Notes under the pieces: generated by a model | What the model saw: the letters and a program-made list of their open reading frames with translations, nothing else | Databases searched by the model: none | Told to the model about the DNA's origin: nothing | Made by a program: the position numbers and the translations under genes | Source: Paenibacillus tianjinensis | Lineage (GTDB): Bacteria; Bacillota; Bacilli; Paenibacillales; Paenibacillaceae | Direction: 5' to 3' | Assembly: GCF_017086365.1 (NCBI RefSeq) | Contig: NZ_CP070969.1 | Location: 4,092,001 to 4,156,000, forward strand | DNA: 64,000 nt | Shown: piece after piece, positions 18,841-28,225 of the stretch | Layout of the letters: every line of letters begins with the position of its first letter | Position numbering within the stretch: position 1 is the first letter of the stretch

Positions 18841-18980
18841 GATCCTCTCCCATCCGGACTTTACCGTCGGCTCTGGATTGTCACCAGATCAGTCATTTCC
18901 GCTGCAGGCAGCAGAAGTGAGTCGCGGGCTTAGTTCGCTTTGAACATCACCGCCGGTCAGGAATTTCACCTTACCCCGAG
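18841..18980 (-). ncRNA. FMN riboswitch (RFN element)
   Basis: Read on the minus strand the region carries the conserved RFN blocks in order: AAGGTGAAATTCCTGACCGG, then CGGTGATG, AGCCCGCGA, a variable hairpin, TCTGGTGACAATCCAGAGCC, GACGGTAAAGTCCGGATGGG and AGAGGATCAT. These are the hallmark helices and junction strands of the flavin mononucleotide aptamer. The element lies about 130 bases upstream of the EamA gene, with a terminator in between. Confidence 0.96.
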
Positions 18981-19192
18981 AATCTTGTATTCCGTTATTT
19001 TTTTCACAATCTCAGGATAACTCCGTTCTGCGGTTTCGTCCAGCCCTTTCATGAAAAAAATGCATTTTTTTCATTGAATAAAGCATTCTCCTATCATTTT
19101 CAGCTCTAAAAATGGAAGAAAATATGAATTCATTAAGATATAATAAAAATAGCTTATTTATCCATATTATTGAATACAGAAAGAGGGCCGCT

Positions 19193-20365
19193 GTGAAAAG
19201 ACCATTTTGGTTAAGCTTAGTACTTTCAATTGTAGCCGTTGCCCCTATTGCTATTGCCGCATTTATTGCTTATTTCTTCATTGCACTGCTGGGCGGGTTT
19301 AGGTTCTATGCCCCACTCGCCGTTATTGTTGCTATTGTACTCGCCGTTTATAGCGTATGCTCTATCTTCGACTGGTTCACCCCTCGCATCCGAAGGATTG
19401 CTTTTGCCTGCTTCGCCGGCTTGTGTCTGCTCGCAACCGGCGGTTATGAGCTGAACAAGGCCTATGTGAACAGCCTCGCCGAAGTGAGCGAGAAAGAGAT
19501 ATCTCTGGAACAATACCAGCCCTTCCAACCGGGATCCAAAGTTTCTGTGCTCGGGCAGCCGGCTTCCTATCAGATAAAAGATAAGCTGCCCCGTCTTGAC
19601 GGAGCAACTGCGCTTTACCCACTGTATTCTGCATTTGTTCAGGCCGTTTACCCCAAAGGCAGCTATGATCTGCACAATTTTAACAATCAGATTGTGGTAT
19701 GCTCCTCCACCTCTTACGCATATCAGCGACTGATTTCCGGGGAGACTGACATTATTTTCGCCGCTGCCCCTTCGCTTTCCCAGCAAAAAGAGGCTAAGCT
19801 GGCCGGCAGGGAGCTCGTGCTGACCCCCATCGGCCGCGAAGCCTTTGTCTTTTTTGTCAATAAGCGTAATCCGGTGAACGGGCTGACCACTGAGCAGATC
19901 AAGGAGATCTACTCCGGGGAGCTCACCAACTGGAAGGATGCCGGCGGCAGAAATGACCGGATCAGAGCCTTTCAGCGTGAGGAGAACAGCGGCAGCCAGT
20001 CGATGCTGCAGAAAATCATGAAAGACCGCACACTGATGACCGCACCACATGAGGATGTTATGGATCTGATGAGCGGCATTATCAGCCAGACATCTGATTA
20101 CCGTAACTACAAGAATGCCATCGGCTTCAGCTTCCTCTACTACGCCTCGGAAATGAACCGGAGCGATGATATCAAGCTTCTGGCCATTGACGGCACCGAG
20201 CCGAACAAAGACAGCATCAAGAGCGGCGCATATCCATATTCCGTGTCCTTCTATGCCGTAACAGCCGGTACCCCGAATCCTAACGTCCAGCCGTTTCTGG
20301 ACTGGATTGTATCACCGGAAGGTCAGGAGCTGGTGTCCAAAACCGGTTACGTGCCCATTGACTGA
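19193..20365 (+). CDS. PstS-like periplasmic-binding-fold protein with N-terminal membrane helices
   Basis: A protein of about 390 residues. Three hydrophobic helices (WLSLVLSIVAVAPIAIAAF, APLAVIVAIVLAVYSVCSI, RIRRIAFACFAGLCLLATGG) are followed by a PstS/PBP-like domain: LDGATALYPLYSAFVQAVYP, FAAAPSLSQQKEAK, LTPIGREAFVFFVNKRNPV, EIYSGELTNWKDAGG and REENSGSQSMLQKIM. These match phosphate-binding PstS proteins, but here the domain is held at the membrane by a multi-helix anchor instead of a lipid. No pst transport genes are nearby, so a sensing role or another oxyanion ligand is possible. An ATG at 19112 is in frame, but the GTG at 19193 has AAGAGGG five bases upstream. Confidence 0.75.
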   Translation: MKRPFWLSLVLSIVAVAPIAIAAFIAYFFIALLGGFRFYAPLAVIVAIVLAVYSVCSIFDWFTPRIRRIAFACFAGLCLLATGGYELNKAYVNSLAEVSEKEISLEQYQPFQPGSKVSVLGQPASYQIKDKLPRLDGATALYPLYSAFVQAVYPKGSYDLHNFNNQIVVCSSTSYAYQRLISGETDIIFAAAPSLSQQKEAKLAGRELVLTPIGREAFVFFVNKRNPVNGLTTEQIKEIYSGELTNWKDAGGRNDRIRAFQREENSGSQSMLQKIMKDRTLMTAPHEDVMDLMSGIISQTSDYRNYKNAIGFSFLYYASEMNRSDDIKLLAIDGTEPNKDSIKSGAYPYSVSFYAVTAGTPNPNVQPFLDWIVSPEGQELVSKTGYVPID

Positions 20366-20386
20366 ATGGCTGCTGTGAATGCAAAA

Positions 20387-20440
20387 GGGGCTGTCCCAAA
20401 AGCCATGAAATGGCTGCTTGGGATAGCCCCTGTTTTTTTA
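20387..20440 (+). terminator. Terminator hairpin formed by the IS1182 left end
   Basis: GGGGCTGTCCCA (20387-20398) pairs with TGGGATAGCCCC (20419-20430), with an inner AGCCA/TGGCT pairing, followed by TG and seven T. It can end transcription from the PstS-like gene and shield the transposase from outside promoters. Confidence 0.8.
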
Positions 20441-20703
20441 AGTAGGATCAACGTGAGCACTTGGGTGGACGCTCCGCGAACGGACCGTTGTTCCAATCGC
20501 TGTGCTCTCCAGATTTTTTTCATTCCCCTTAGCGGTGAAAATCCGGAGACCAAGGCGACCGCTGCCGCTTTTCCACAATCGTTCCGTCCTCTCCGCTGTT
20601 TAAGCGGGAAATGGATCTACAATCTTTAAAAATCGCACAAAAAAGAAACCATCCTTTGGTAAAATGGAGTTACCACACAACCATTTCAAAGGAGAGGTTT
20701 CTT

Positions 20704-22263
20704 TTGTACATTCAATATACCATGGACCAACTTTGCTTGCCAATGGATCTGGAAGAAGATATTCCCGAAAATCACCTCGTTCGTGTCGTTAACGCAGCCG
20801 TCAATCGGCTAGACGACACCATCTTTGACGCTGCCTATCCCGGTGGCGGCCGTGACAGCTACCACCCTAAAATGCTCACCAAAGTCATTATCTATGCGTA
20901 TACGCAGCGCATTTATTCCTCCCGGCAAATCGCCAAAGCGGTCCGAGAAAACATTCCCTTCATGTGGCTAGCGGGACGACAACGCCCGGATTTCCGCACG
21001 CTCAACCGCTTTCGTTCTCAGCGGATGAAGGACGTCCTAGAAATGGTATTTACCGCCGTGCTTCAGTTTCTGGCGGACGAGAAATACATCTCCTTCGAGC
21101 ATTATTTTGTAGATGGCACAAAAATAGAGGCAAATGCGAATCGCTATACCTTCGTGTGGGGTAAAGCCGTTAGTAAGCATAAAGCCAAGCTGCAAGAAAA
21201 GGTACATGCATTGTTTGCCGACATTGAGGCTGCAGAGAAACAAGAAGAACAGGAACACCGCGGCCAGGATCTGAGCGAACTTGGCGAGTCCGCCGAGATC
21301 GACAGTGAGAAACTTGAACAAATGACCCAGTCGTTAGAGTCGCAACTGCTGAAGAAGCCCAAGAACAAGCCATTGAAAAAAGCGGTTCGGAGGCTCCGTA
21401 AGGATCTGTTTCCGAGACTGCTGAAATATGAGCAATACCAAAACCTGCTCGGGGACCGAAACAGCTTTAGTAAGACGGACCCGGATGCCACCTTCATGCG
21501 GATGAAGGAAGATCACATGCGAAACGGTCAACTCAAACCCGGCTACAATGTACAGATCGGCACCGAAAACCAGTTTATTTTGGCGTACAGTCTACACCAA
21601 AGACCGACGGATACGCGTTGTTTACAGCCGCACTTAGAAAAGGTGCGGCAGATCCTAGGGAGACTTCCGAGGGCGGTGATCGCGGATGCCGGCTACGGCA
21701 GTGAAGAAAATTATGCCTATTTGGAAAACGAACACGTGAAGGCCGTGGTCAAATACGGCAGCTACCACAAAGAAAAGAGCAAAGCGTGGAAAGAGGATAT
21801 CGGAAAGATTGAGAACTGGACGTACGACGAAGCCGTGGATACATGGACATGCCCCGCCGGACAAACGCTGCATTTTCGCAAAGAAAGCAAGGAAACGTTA
21901 GAGAGTGGATATGAAATCCGAAAACGTCATTACCGTAGCCAGAGCTGCGTGGGCTGTCCACTGAAGGAAAGATGTACGAAAGCCGAAGGAAATCGGGAAG
22001 TGGTTGTCAGTCTGGAACGACTGCGGTACCAGAAACAAGCTCGGGCAATTTTGCAAAGCGAGGAAGGCTTCACTTTGGCTGTACGTCGAATGACAGAACC
22101 AGAAAGTGTATTTGGACAACTAAAGAACAACCGGGGTTTCCGGCGGTTTCTGCTTCGCGGCATGGAAAAAGTGACGCTTGAAGTCGGATGGCTTTCCCTT
22201 GCCCACAATCTACTGAAGCAAGCTGCAAACGACCAAAAACGCAGAGCAGCGATCCTCCAATAA
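20704..22263 (+). CDS. IS1182-family transposase
   Basis: A DDE transposase of 519 residues. The N-terminal domain begins LYIQYTMDQLCLPMDLEED. The catalytic landmarks are FVDGTKIEANANRY, VIADAGYGSEENYAYL and the Glu region EPESVFGQLKNNRGFRRFLL. A cysteine cluster (SCVGCPLKERC) near residue 430 is typical of the family. The frame is open further upstream, but the TTG at 20704 is chosen because AAAGGAGAGG lies six bases before it. It appears intact and probably active. Confidence 0.93.
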   Translation: MYIQYTMDQLCLPMDLEEDIPENHLVRVVNAAVNRLDDTIFDAAYPGGGRDSYHPKMLTKVIIYAYTQRIYSSRQIAKAVRENIPFMWLAGRQRPDFRTLNRFRSQRMKDVLEMVFTAVLQFLADEKYISFEHYFVDGTKIEANANRYTFVWGKAVSKHKAKLQEKVHALFADIEAAEKQEEQEHRGQDLSELGESAEIDSEKLEQMTQSLESQLLKKPKNKPLKKAVRRLRKDLFPRLLKYEQYQNLLGDRNSFSKTDPDATFMRMKEDHMRNGQLKPGYNVQIGTENQFILAYSLHQRPTDTRCLQPHLEKVRQILGRLPRAVIADAGYGSEENYAYLENEHVKAVVKYGSYHKEKSKAWKEDIGKIENWTYDEAVDTWTCPAGQTLHFRKESKETLESGYEIRKRHYRSQSCVGCPLKERCTKAEGNREVVVSLERLRYQKQARAILQSEEGFTLAVRRMTEPESVFGQLKNNRGFRRFLLRGMEKVTLEVGWLSLAHNLLKQAANDQKRRAAILQ

Positions 22264-22388
22264 CAGGAGAATCGCTACATTGTTGACGTTTTTCGGTTTT
22301 GAATAATGAAAAAGGTCTGTCTCTACTCGAAAAAATCTACTTATGGGACAGCCTCTTCTGAAGTGAAACTTATGCTGAACGCTCTATA

Positions 22389-23900
22389 CTATTGAGGCTG
22401 GGTTCCATTCACCGGAGCGGCTTGCGGAGTCTTAGCTTGCGCAGATAGCAGCCGTTTGCGCTTCTCCCGGTCCGGGTCAACCTGCACACGGGTCTCCTGA
22501 TCAAAGATCAGGGTCGCACGTTCGCCCGGCACGTAACTCGGCCAGGTTAAGCCGGGGACTTCAGGGCTGCCCTTGTGGGCAAAAGCGGTCCATGCCCCGA
22601 GCATCTGCTCCGAGATCGCTGCCATCTCCGGGCTGACGGACAAGCCGTACTGATGCAGCAGCTCTATCGTATTAAAGACATAATAGATTTCCGCGCCATG
22701 GATAGCCTTATCCAGTACCGGATGGCCGGGGATCGTCCAGTCGAACCGGTACATCCAGACAGGAGCATGCGGCAATTGCTGCTCGGCGAAGGCAATAGAG
22801 TTGTCCCAGAAATACAGGTCGGTCAAAAGGGCTGCCTGGCCCTCCCAGTTCTTAGGATAATGGCTGGCAAGCTCCGCCAGATTGCTGGCGCCCATCAGCA
22901 TTTCCAGTGCCTGGAGTGACTGATCAAAGCTTGCTCCCTCACGGTCTCCCCGGAAGAATAGGTTGCCTTCATGCAGATTTGTTCCGATCAGCAGGCGAAT
23001 GCCGCTGGCCGCTCCCTCCGCTACTGCCTGGGACGGCTCTACCGGCAGTGTCTCCGGATCGATGGCTGGCTGGAAGAACATGCTTAGCGAATCGCCGGCC
23101 AGCTTATAGGCCATCCGGGCAGCGGCGGCCAGAATATCCTCAGCCGGAGCCGTATTTAGCAGCGACAGGTCACCACCGGGAGTTAGCCCGAGCTCCGCCA
23201 CCAAAGCCCCGGCAATCTCAGCACTCTGCTGCGGCTTCAGGGTCTGCGCCGCACCGCTCTGCATAATAGCCCCGGCAAACAGCCCTTTGGCGGCAGGCAT
23301 CGCGAGCAGGGCGGCAATGCTCATACTGCCTGCCGATTCACCGAAGACGGTAACACGCCGGGGATCGCCTCCGAATGCGGCAATGTTGTCCTGCACCCAT
23401 TTCAGTGCAGCAATCTGATCCAGCAGGCCGAGATTGGAATCATACCGGCCGAACGGCGACAGATGCAAAAACCCGAAGGGCCCCAGCCGGTAATTTATCG
23501 TAACTACGATGACTTTGCCGGCGCTGGCCATGTTTGCCCCTTCGAACATCGGCTGGCTGCCAGCCCCTGTGATAAAGGTGCCGCCGTGAATCCAGACCAT
23601 AACCGGCAAAGCTTCTGTCACTTCCGCCGGTGCCCAGACATTCAGATACAGGCAATCCTCCGAATAGACCGGCTGCGTCCCGCCAAAGCGGATGCTGCTG
23701 GAGCTGGCAGGCTGATGGGCGACTGGTCCGAATTCCAGCGCCTCCCGGATGGATTCCCATGGCTCCGGCGGCTGCGGAGCGCGGAAGCGCAGGTTCCCCA
23801 CAGGTGGAGCAGCAAAAGGAATTCCGCGCCAGACGTTCACTCCGCCGCTTTGTGTTCCCTGCAGTTTTCCATATAAAGTGTCCGCAACGGGTTTTGTCAT
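22389..23900 (-). CDS. Carboxylesterase type B (para-nitrobenzyl esterase-like)
   Basis: A 503-residue alpha/beta hydrolase of the cholinesterase-like type B group. It has NVWRGIPFAAPPVGNLRFRA near the start, EDCLYLNVWAP, the oxyanion-hole VWIHGGTF, and the nucleophile Ser in TVFGESAGSMS; a Glu and a His in the C-terminal half would complete the triad. There is no signal peptide, so it is cytoplasmic. Substrates are simple esters; the physiological one is unknown. It lies six bases downstream of the AI-2E family gene and is probably co-transcribed. Confidence 0.92.
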   Translation of the reverse strand: MTKPVADTLYGKLQGTQSGGVNVWRGIPFAAPPVGNLRFRAPQPPEPWESIREALEFGPVAHQPASSSSIRFGGTQPVYSEDCLYLNVWAPAEVTEALPVMVWIHGGTFITGAGSQPMFEGANMASAGKVIVVTINYRLGPFGFLHLSPFGRYDSNLGLLDQIAALKWVQDNIAAFGGDPRRVTVFGESAGSMSIAALLAMPAAKGLFAGAIMQSGAAQTLKPQQSAEIAGALVAELGLTPGGDLSLLNTAPAEDILAAAARMAYKLAGDSLSMFFQPAIDPETLPVEPSQAVAEGAASGIRLLIGTNLHEGNLFFRGDREGASFDQSLQALEMLMGASNLAELASHYPKNWEGQAALLTDLYFWDNSIAFAEQQLPHAPVWMYRFDWTIPGHPVLDKAIHGAEIYYVFNTIELLHQYGLSVSPEMAAISEQMLGAWTAFAHKGSPEVPGLTWPSYVPGERATLIFDQETRVQVDPDREKRKRLLSAQAKTPQAAPVNGTQPQ

Positions 23901-23906
23901 TTTGGA

Positions 23907-25082
23907 TCATCCTTTCGTGCTGTTTTCCTTGTCTTCTTCTATCTCTTGATATAGTCCGGAGCGGAACCGGAACCACTGAAAGAGGTGGGTCACAATTACT
24001 TTGAACACCGCATAACCCGGAACAGCCAGGATGATGCCGAGCACGCCGAACATTTTACCGGCGAAAATAATTACAAAAATGATTGTAATCGGATGCACCT
24101 TAAGCGATTTACCCATAATCTGCGGGGAGATAAACTTGCCTTCAATCAGCTGGACAGCGGTCCAGACAAAGACCATCTTCAGCAGCATAAATGGCGATGT
24201 TACCAGCGCAACAATCAACGCAGGCGTGATGGCAATCGCGGGGCCCAGATAGGGCACTACCGCCGTACATGCAGCCACAATCGCCAGTACCAGCGAATAC
24301 TCCAGGCCGATAATCAGATAACCGATATAGAGCAGTGCACCGATACAACAGCTGACAATAATCTGACCACGGATATACGAAGCCACCTGGCTGTTCATTT
24401 CCTTCATCACCATACGGGACTGCGGCTGCAGGCCGTTCGGGATGAAACGCATCAGATAGTCAGGCAGGCGTTTGCCATCGCGGAGCAGGTAGAACAGAAT
24501 AAAAGGTGTGGTTACCACAGCCAGAATAATCTCCGTCAATGCACCTACGAAATTCCCGACCCCGTTCACTGCATTATTGAGAAAAGCTGTGGCCCAGGTC
24601 GTCACCTTGCTCGTTAAATCGCCCACATCGGTGCCCACGCCTACATTCTCCTGAATCCGCCCGAACAGCTCGCTTCCGGTCAGATCAATGAATTCCTGCT
24701 GGATCTGATCGCTGTATTTCGGGAAATTATCAATCAGGCCAATCAGCTGGGTGCGGATGATCGGGATCACTGTCAGCAGAATGAGCGTGACAATTCCCGC
24801 AATAATCAGGTAGAGGATTACAATGCCATACGCCCTTTTTACCTTGCTCCGTTTCTCCAGGCGGTCTACCAGCGGATTCAGCAGATAATAGGCGATCCCG
24901 GACAGCAGCAGCGGTGCAGCCACCGTATGGAGCAGAACCGATATCGGCTTGAAAATAAAAGGCACCTTGGAGAACACCAGAATATTGACGCCTATCAGCA
25001 GAATAATCAACAGAGATACGACAAATTTATTATTCAAAAAAAACTTCTTAAACCGTTCCGGCCAGACCTGCAGCCTCTCCAT
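23907..25082 (-). CDS. AI-2E family (PerM-type) transporter
   Basis: A 391-residue membrane protein with about eight helices and a long soluble insert (LIDNFPKYSDQIQQEFIDLT). The family core is visible: LAVVTTPFILFYLLRDGKRL, GQIIVSCCIGALLYIGYLI, AVVPYLGPAIAITPALIVA and a second-half helix ending in IMGKSLKVHPI. Members move autoinducer-2, Na+/H+ or other solutes, so the substrate is open. The ATG at 25082 is chosen because GGGGGGAG lies seven bases upstream; the frame is open 18 codons further. Confidence 0.9.
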   Translation of the reverse strand: MERLQVWPERFKKFFLNNKFVVSLLIILLIGVNILVFSKVPFIFKPISVLLHTVAAPLLLSGIAYYLLNPLVDRLEKRSKVKRAYGIVILYLIIAGIVTLILLTVIPIIRTQLIGLIDNFPKYSDQIQQEFIDLTGSELFGRIQENVGVGTDVGDLTSKVTTWATAFLNNAVNGVGNFVGALTEIILAVVTTPFILFYLLRDGKRLPDYLMRFIPNGLQPQSRMVMKEMNSQVASYIRGQIIVSCCIGALLYIGYLIIGLEYSLVLAIVAACTAVVPYLGPAIAITPALIVALVTSPFMLLKMVFVWTAVQLIEGKFISPQIMGKSLKVHPITIIFVIIFAGKMFGVLGIILAVPGYAVFKVIVTHLFQWFRFRSGLYQEIEEDKENSTKG

Positions 25083-25218
25083 GACAACGCTCCCCCCTGA
25101 CAACGAACCCTTTTCTAAAAGTGTGATAAATTGCACTTGGTAATAGCATAGTCAACGCAAGGGCTGCAAGTCAAATTTCCAGAGGGCCATTTTTCCCGAT
25201 GAATTCCTGAAAAATCAC

Positions 25219-26037
25219 TCATTCAAATTTGATTTCAGCAATTTTGCCGGCCTCCACAAAACCGATTGACTGGTAGACCCTGTTCGAATCCGGGTTCTTG
25301 CCGTCGGCAAACAATACCGGGGTTAAGCCTTCCGCCAGAACCTGTTCGCATAGCTCAGCTACAAGGCTGCTGGCATATCCCTGTTTACGGAACTCACGGG
25401 AGGTGTATACATCATTAATTCTGCAGAGCCTGGCGCTGCGGTGAGCGGTCTTTGCCATGGCTACAGGGGAACCGCCCACCATCCAGAGATACAGATTTCC
25501 GGTACGGACCGCTGCATCAGCATGTGGCAGATAGTGTTCTACCGGCTGTGACGTTCCAAAAGCATCCCGGGCAAATCCTGCTGTAAACTCTGCGATAACC
25601 GGGATATGGCTGGTCGCGGCCTGCACCAAAGTTCCTTCTACACCGCTTGGCTTCCTTACCTCAGTACATTGATAAGATTCCAGCAGCATATAGGTATAAT
25701 AAAGCTTCCCGCGGAGTGCGCAATACGCCCCCGCAAAGATTCTGGCCGTATTCGGCTCTGCAGTGATTCCCGAAAAATCACTGTCCGGCAGCTCCTGCAG
25801 GCTCTCTATCAGTTGTTCTATCCGCCTGATACGCTGCGCCGGCTCAAGCTCAGCTGAAACCCATAACCAGGGACTATACCCTTTGGACTGAACGAACAGC
25901 AAACGCCTGTCGGGAGTTGCCAATTTAAGCGCGTCCGGGTAGTCAACAATGTTGTGAATCAGACTATGCTGTACCTCGTTTTTCATAAATTCCGCGCTAT
26001 GCAGCACTGCATCCCCGGCAGCAAAACTCTGAAGCAT
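25219..26037 (-). CDS. GNAT-family acetyltransferase
   Basis: A 272-residue protein. The N-terminal half is a poorly conserved alpha/beta region. The C-terminal 110 residues carry the GNAT fold: LYLWMVGGSPVAMAKTAHRS, the acetyl-CoA pyrophosphate loop SREFRKQGYASSLVAELCEQ, and the last motif NPDSNRVYQSIGFVEAGK. The acceptor is unknown. The ATG at 26037 has GGGGAGGGG five bases before it; the 26 codons further up give no extra domain. Confidence 0.85.
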   Translation of the reverse strand: MLQSFAAGDAVLHSAEFMKNEVQHSLIHNIVDYPDALKLATPDRRLLFVQSKGYSPWLWVSAELEPAQRIRRIEQLIESLQELPDSDFSGITAEPNTARIFAGAYCALRGKLYYTYMLLESYQCTEVRKPSGVEGTLVQAATSHIPVIAEFTAGFARDAFGTSQPVEHYLPHADAAVRTGNLYLWMVGGSPVAMAKTAHRSARLCRINDVYTSREFRKQGYASSLVAELCEQVLAEGLTPVLFADGKNPDSNRVYQSIGFVEAGKIAEIKFE

Positions 26038-26142
26038 TAGAACCCCTCCCCATAACCTTTTCTTACTATCATAATCTTCATTCTGGTAAAAATAAACAGC
26101 CCCTCCTGCGATCATACACAGAAGAAGCTGTTTAATAACTTA

Positions 26143-27153
26143 TTATAGAAGATGATGCACATCCGGGAGGTACTGGCTCAATGTTGCCCATACCTGCATT
26201 TCTTCTTCCTCCCGCCGCCAGATCAGATTACGCAGCGCCGGAGCCCAGCAGCTGTAGTGATCATGAGGTGCACTCCTCCCGCCAAGAATCCATTCTTGCT
26301 GCAACTTAGCCATACTGCTTAGCTTATTCAGCTGAAACCAATCCAGCATCCCCCTGCTCCGCCGCCGGAGAAGATCCGCATAATAGACAAAATAACCAAA
26401 GTCATAATTCCTGGAACCCGGTCCCTCAAGACAAGCTCCGTCATCGCTAAAGCCCTGCAAGTAACATTCCAGGACGGACTCCACTTTAATAAGAATATCC
26501 GTTAGCGTTTCCTTATCTTTCACTAGCAGCAAAGCTGCAGCACCGATTGAGCCTGCACAGACTGCGGATCCGTGTTGTGATACAGTCTCCCATTGATAGG
26601 GGCCGGAGGTAAGGTATAGAGCGATCAGCCTCATATATACTTCATCTTTAACTCTTGCCTGCAACAGCGCAGGCAGGCGGTCTCCCAGCAGAAAACGGAT
26701 CTCACTGAGTGCAAACCCGGTCTCCGCACAGAATAAGTCGATCGTTTCCATTACACCCGTTTCGCTCAAATGTGCCGGCAGACACCAGGTATATTCTCCG
26801 CAGACCGACCAGAGAATTTCACATACAAGCTTGAGATGCTCCTCCTGTTCAGGCTCCAGTAAAGACAATAATACAGCCGTGTTCAATATTTGCCGCCGCT
26901 GAAAATAGACCCGCTCATAATCCTGCCTTGATCCGGTCTTGGCAAAACTGGTGAACAGCGAATACGTCAGTTCCGGAATGGGAGTATTCCGGTGAGCCTG
27001 CCCTGCTGCGCGCAGCTCTGCAATCTCGTCCCTATACATGGGGGATTCGCGGACTTTCCTCCAGAATGCGGCCTGGTCTCCATCCGGATAGTATAGCCGT
27101 TCATCCGCTTTTTTCATCGAAGCAATGATCTTGAGCAGTTCAGACTTATGCAT
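26143..27153 (-). CDS. Heparinase II/III-like alpha-toroid protein, apparently truncated
   Basis: A 336-residue protein resembling the alpha-helical toroid of heparinase II/III and alginate-lyase-like proteins. Evidence is FWRKVRESPMYRDEI, LWSVCGEYTWCLPAHL, and above all GACLEGPGSRNYDFGYFVYY, which mirrors the family's 'EGPxYWNYGFGYF' signature. Family members are usually 600 or more residues with a C-terminal beta-sheet domain; here the protein stops just after the toroid, and no remnant of the second domain is visible downstream. It may be a shortened pseudo-enzyme or the remains of a longer gene. The substrate is unknown. Confidence 0.6.
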   Translation of the reverse strand: MHKSELLKIIASMKKADERLYYPDGDQAAFWRKVRESPMYRDEIAELRAAGQAHRNTPIPELTYSLFTSFAKTGSRQDYERVYFQRRQILNTAVLLSLLEPEQEEHLKLVCEILWSVCGEYTWCLPAHLSETGVMETIDLFCAETGFALSEIRFLLGDRLPALLQARVKDEVYMRLIALYLTSGPYQWETVSQHGSAVCAGSIGAAALLLVKDKETLTDILIKVESVLECYLQGFSDDGACLEGPGSRNYDFGYFVYYADLLRRRSRGMLDWFQLNKLSSMAKLQQEWILGGRSAPHDHYSCWAPALRNLIWRREEEEMQVWATLSQYLPDVHHLL

Positions 27154-27354
27154 CTTACGCCGCCTTTCCTGACATGCCGTGATTTACATCTTCGGTGAGC
27201 ACCGGAACAAAATACATCTTAACATTTTTATCCATTTAAAATTTATTAAAAGTTGTGTATATTATATCAGCCGTTTTTCCGATGCTGCAATAGTTTTAAT
27301 TGGACGTTTTATGACATTGCGTGCATTCTGTGAATTCTCAGCTAAATGCAAATA

Positions 27355-27383
27355 AGATACCGCCGGAATAGTTGACGGTATCT
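27355..27383 (-). terminator. Terminator downstream of the 2Fe-2S protein gene
   Basis: The stem AGATACCG/CGGTATCT has a 13-base loop and is followed on the minus strand by TATTTGC. It lies 25 bases after the stop codon of the 2Fe-2S protein gene. Confidence 0.6.
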
Positions 27384-27407
27384 GCTGAAGTCTCTGCAGT
27401 AAAAGGC

Positions 27408-27767
27408 TTATTTTTTCTTCTTGCCTTTTGTGCCTCTCTCGGCAGCAGCAAGGAATTGGCCCTCATAAGTATAAACGACGTTGTCCTCAAGCCGCTCCCC
27501 TTCGAGCAGCCTGCGTACCAGTGCCTTGCCCAATTTCGGAGTGATCTCTTTATACCACACGCCCTCCGGATAGGAGATCACCACGCAGGAATCCGAGCAT
27601 CTTCCGTTGCAGCGGGTTACTGTCGTATGAATCAGTCTCCCGGCCCCCTGCTTCTCAATTTCACCCTCTATCGCTTCAGCTACCTCTTCGCCTTTATGCT
27701 TCCTGCAGCTGCTGCCGCCGCAGATAAGCAGATGATTCACCGTTCCTTGCAAATTCCAGGTCGTCAC
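27408..27767 (-). CDS. Thioredoxin-like [2Fe-2S] ferredoxin-domain protein
   Basis: A 119-residue protein with four cysteines in the pattern LLICGGSSCRKHKGE and TVTRCNGRCSDSCVVISYPE, the layout of thioredoxin-fold [2Fe-2S] ferredoxins (as in the NuoE C-terminal domain and stand-alone electron carriers). It also has VWYKEITPKLGKALVRRLLE, another family strand-helix. It ends in a Lys-rich tail (GTKGKKKK). Start is GTG with GGGGAGGGG upstream. No redox partner gene is adjacent, so its job is unknown. Confidence 0.85.
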   Translation of the reverse strand: MTTWNLQGTVNHLLICGGSSCRKHKGEEVAEAIEGEIEKQGAGRLIHTTVTRCNGRCSDSCVVISYPEGVWYKEITPKLGKALVRRLLEGERLEDNVVYTYEGQFLAAAERGTKGKKKK

Positions 27768-27995
27768 GGACTGCCCCTCCCCTCTACAACAATAATACCC
27801 TGTTCATGAATCATTATAAACTCTACCCATCTGCCGGAATACCGTCAATAAGCCTACAGCGGATTCGCAGGGATAGTGGGCACCGTTTTTTTATCTGCAG
27901 CTTGGGATTTATGATTACCCTCCCTATTTACTGGAGATAATATCTTTAGTTTATTTGCTGAAGACTCATTTCTGATTGATGAGGAGGACTTTTTT

Positions 27996-28223
27996 ATGAA
28001 AATGACCGGGATCTATCTTATACTCGCTTGCTTAAACCTGGGGATGATTGTCTTTGTAGACCTTCTATCCGGAACCAGTCTGCCCAGTTCGTTACATTCG
28101 CTCCGTGTCGTGTTTGACACAACCACATTCCAGGAGTCCTGCTTCATGGTTCTTTTCGCAGCCCTGCCCGTTATCGTGACCGTTGCCGACAAATTCAAAC
28201 AGAGCAAATCCCCCCGGAAGTAA
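27996..28223 (+). CDS. Small two-helix membrane protein, function unknown
   Basis: A 75-residue protein with two hydrophobic helices (GIYLILACLNLGMIVFVDLL and SCFMVLFAALPVIVTVADKF) and a basic tail KQSKSPRK. A strong GAGGAGG lies seven bases before the ATG, which supports real translation. It ends two bases from the stop of the convergent ger permease gene. I do not recognise a family. Confidence 0.65.
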   Translation: MKMTGIYLILACLNLGMIVFVDLLSGTSLPSSLHSLRVVFDTTTFQESCFMVLFAALPVIVTVADKFKQSKSPRK

Positions 28224-28225
28224 CC

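Larger units (their letters stand above)
20387..22355 (+). mobile_element. IS1182-family insertion sequence, apparently complete
   Basis: The element has imperfect terminal inverted repeats: GGGGCTGTCCCAAAAG at 20387-20402 and, on the opposite strand, GAGGCTGTCCCATAAG at 22340-22355. It carries one intact transposase of the IS1182 type. I see no clear target-site duplication. It lies between the PstS-like gene and the carboxylesterase and breaks no recognisable gene. Confidence 0.85.
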
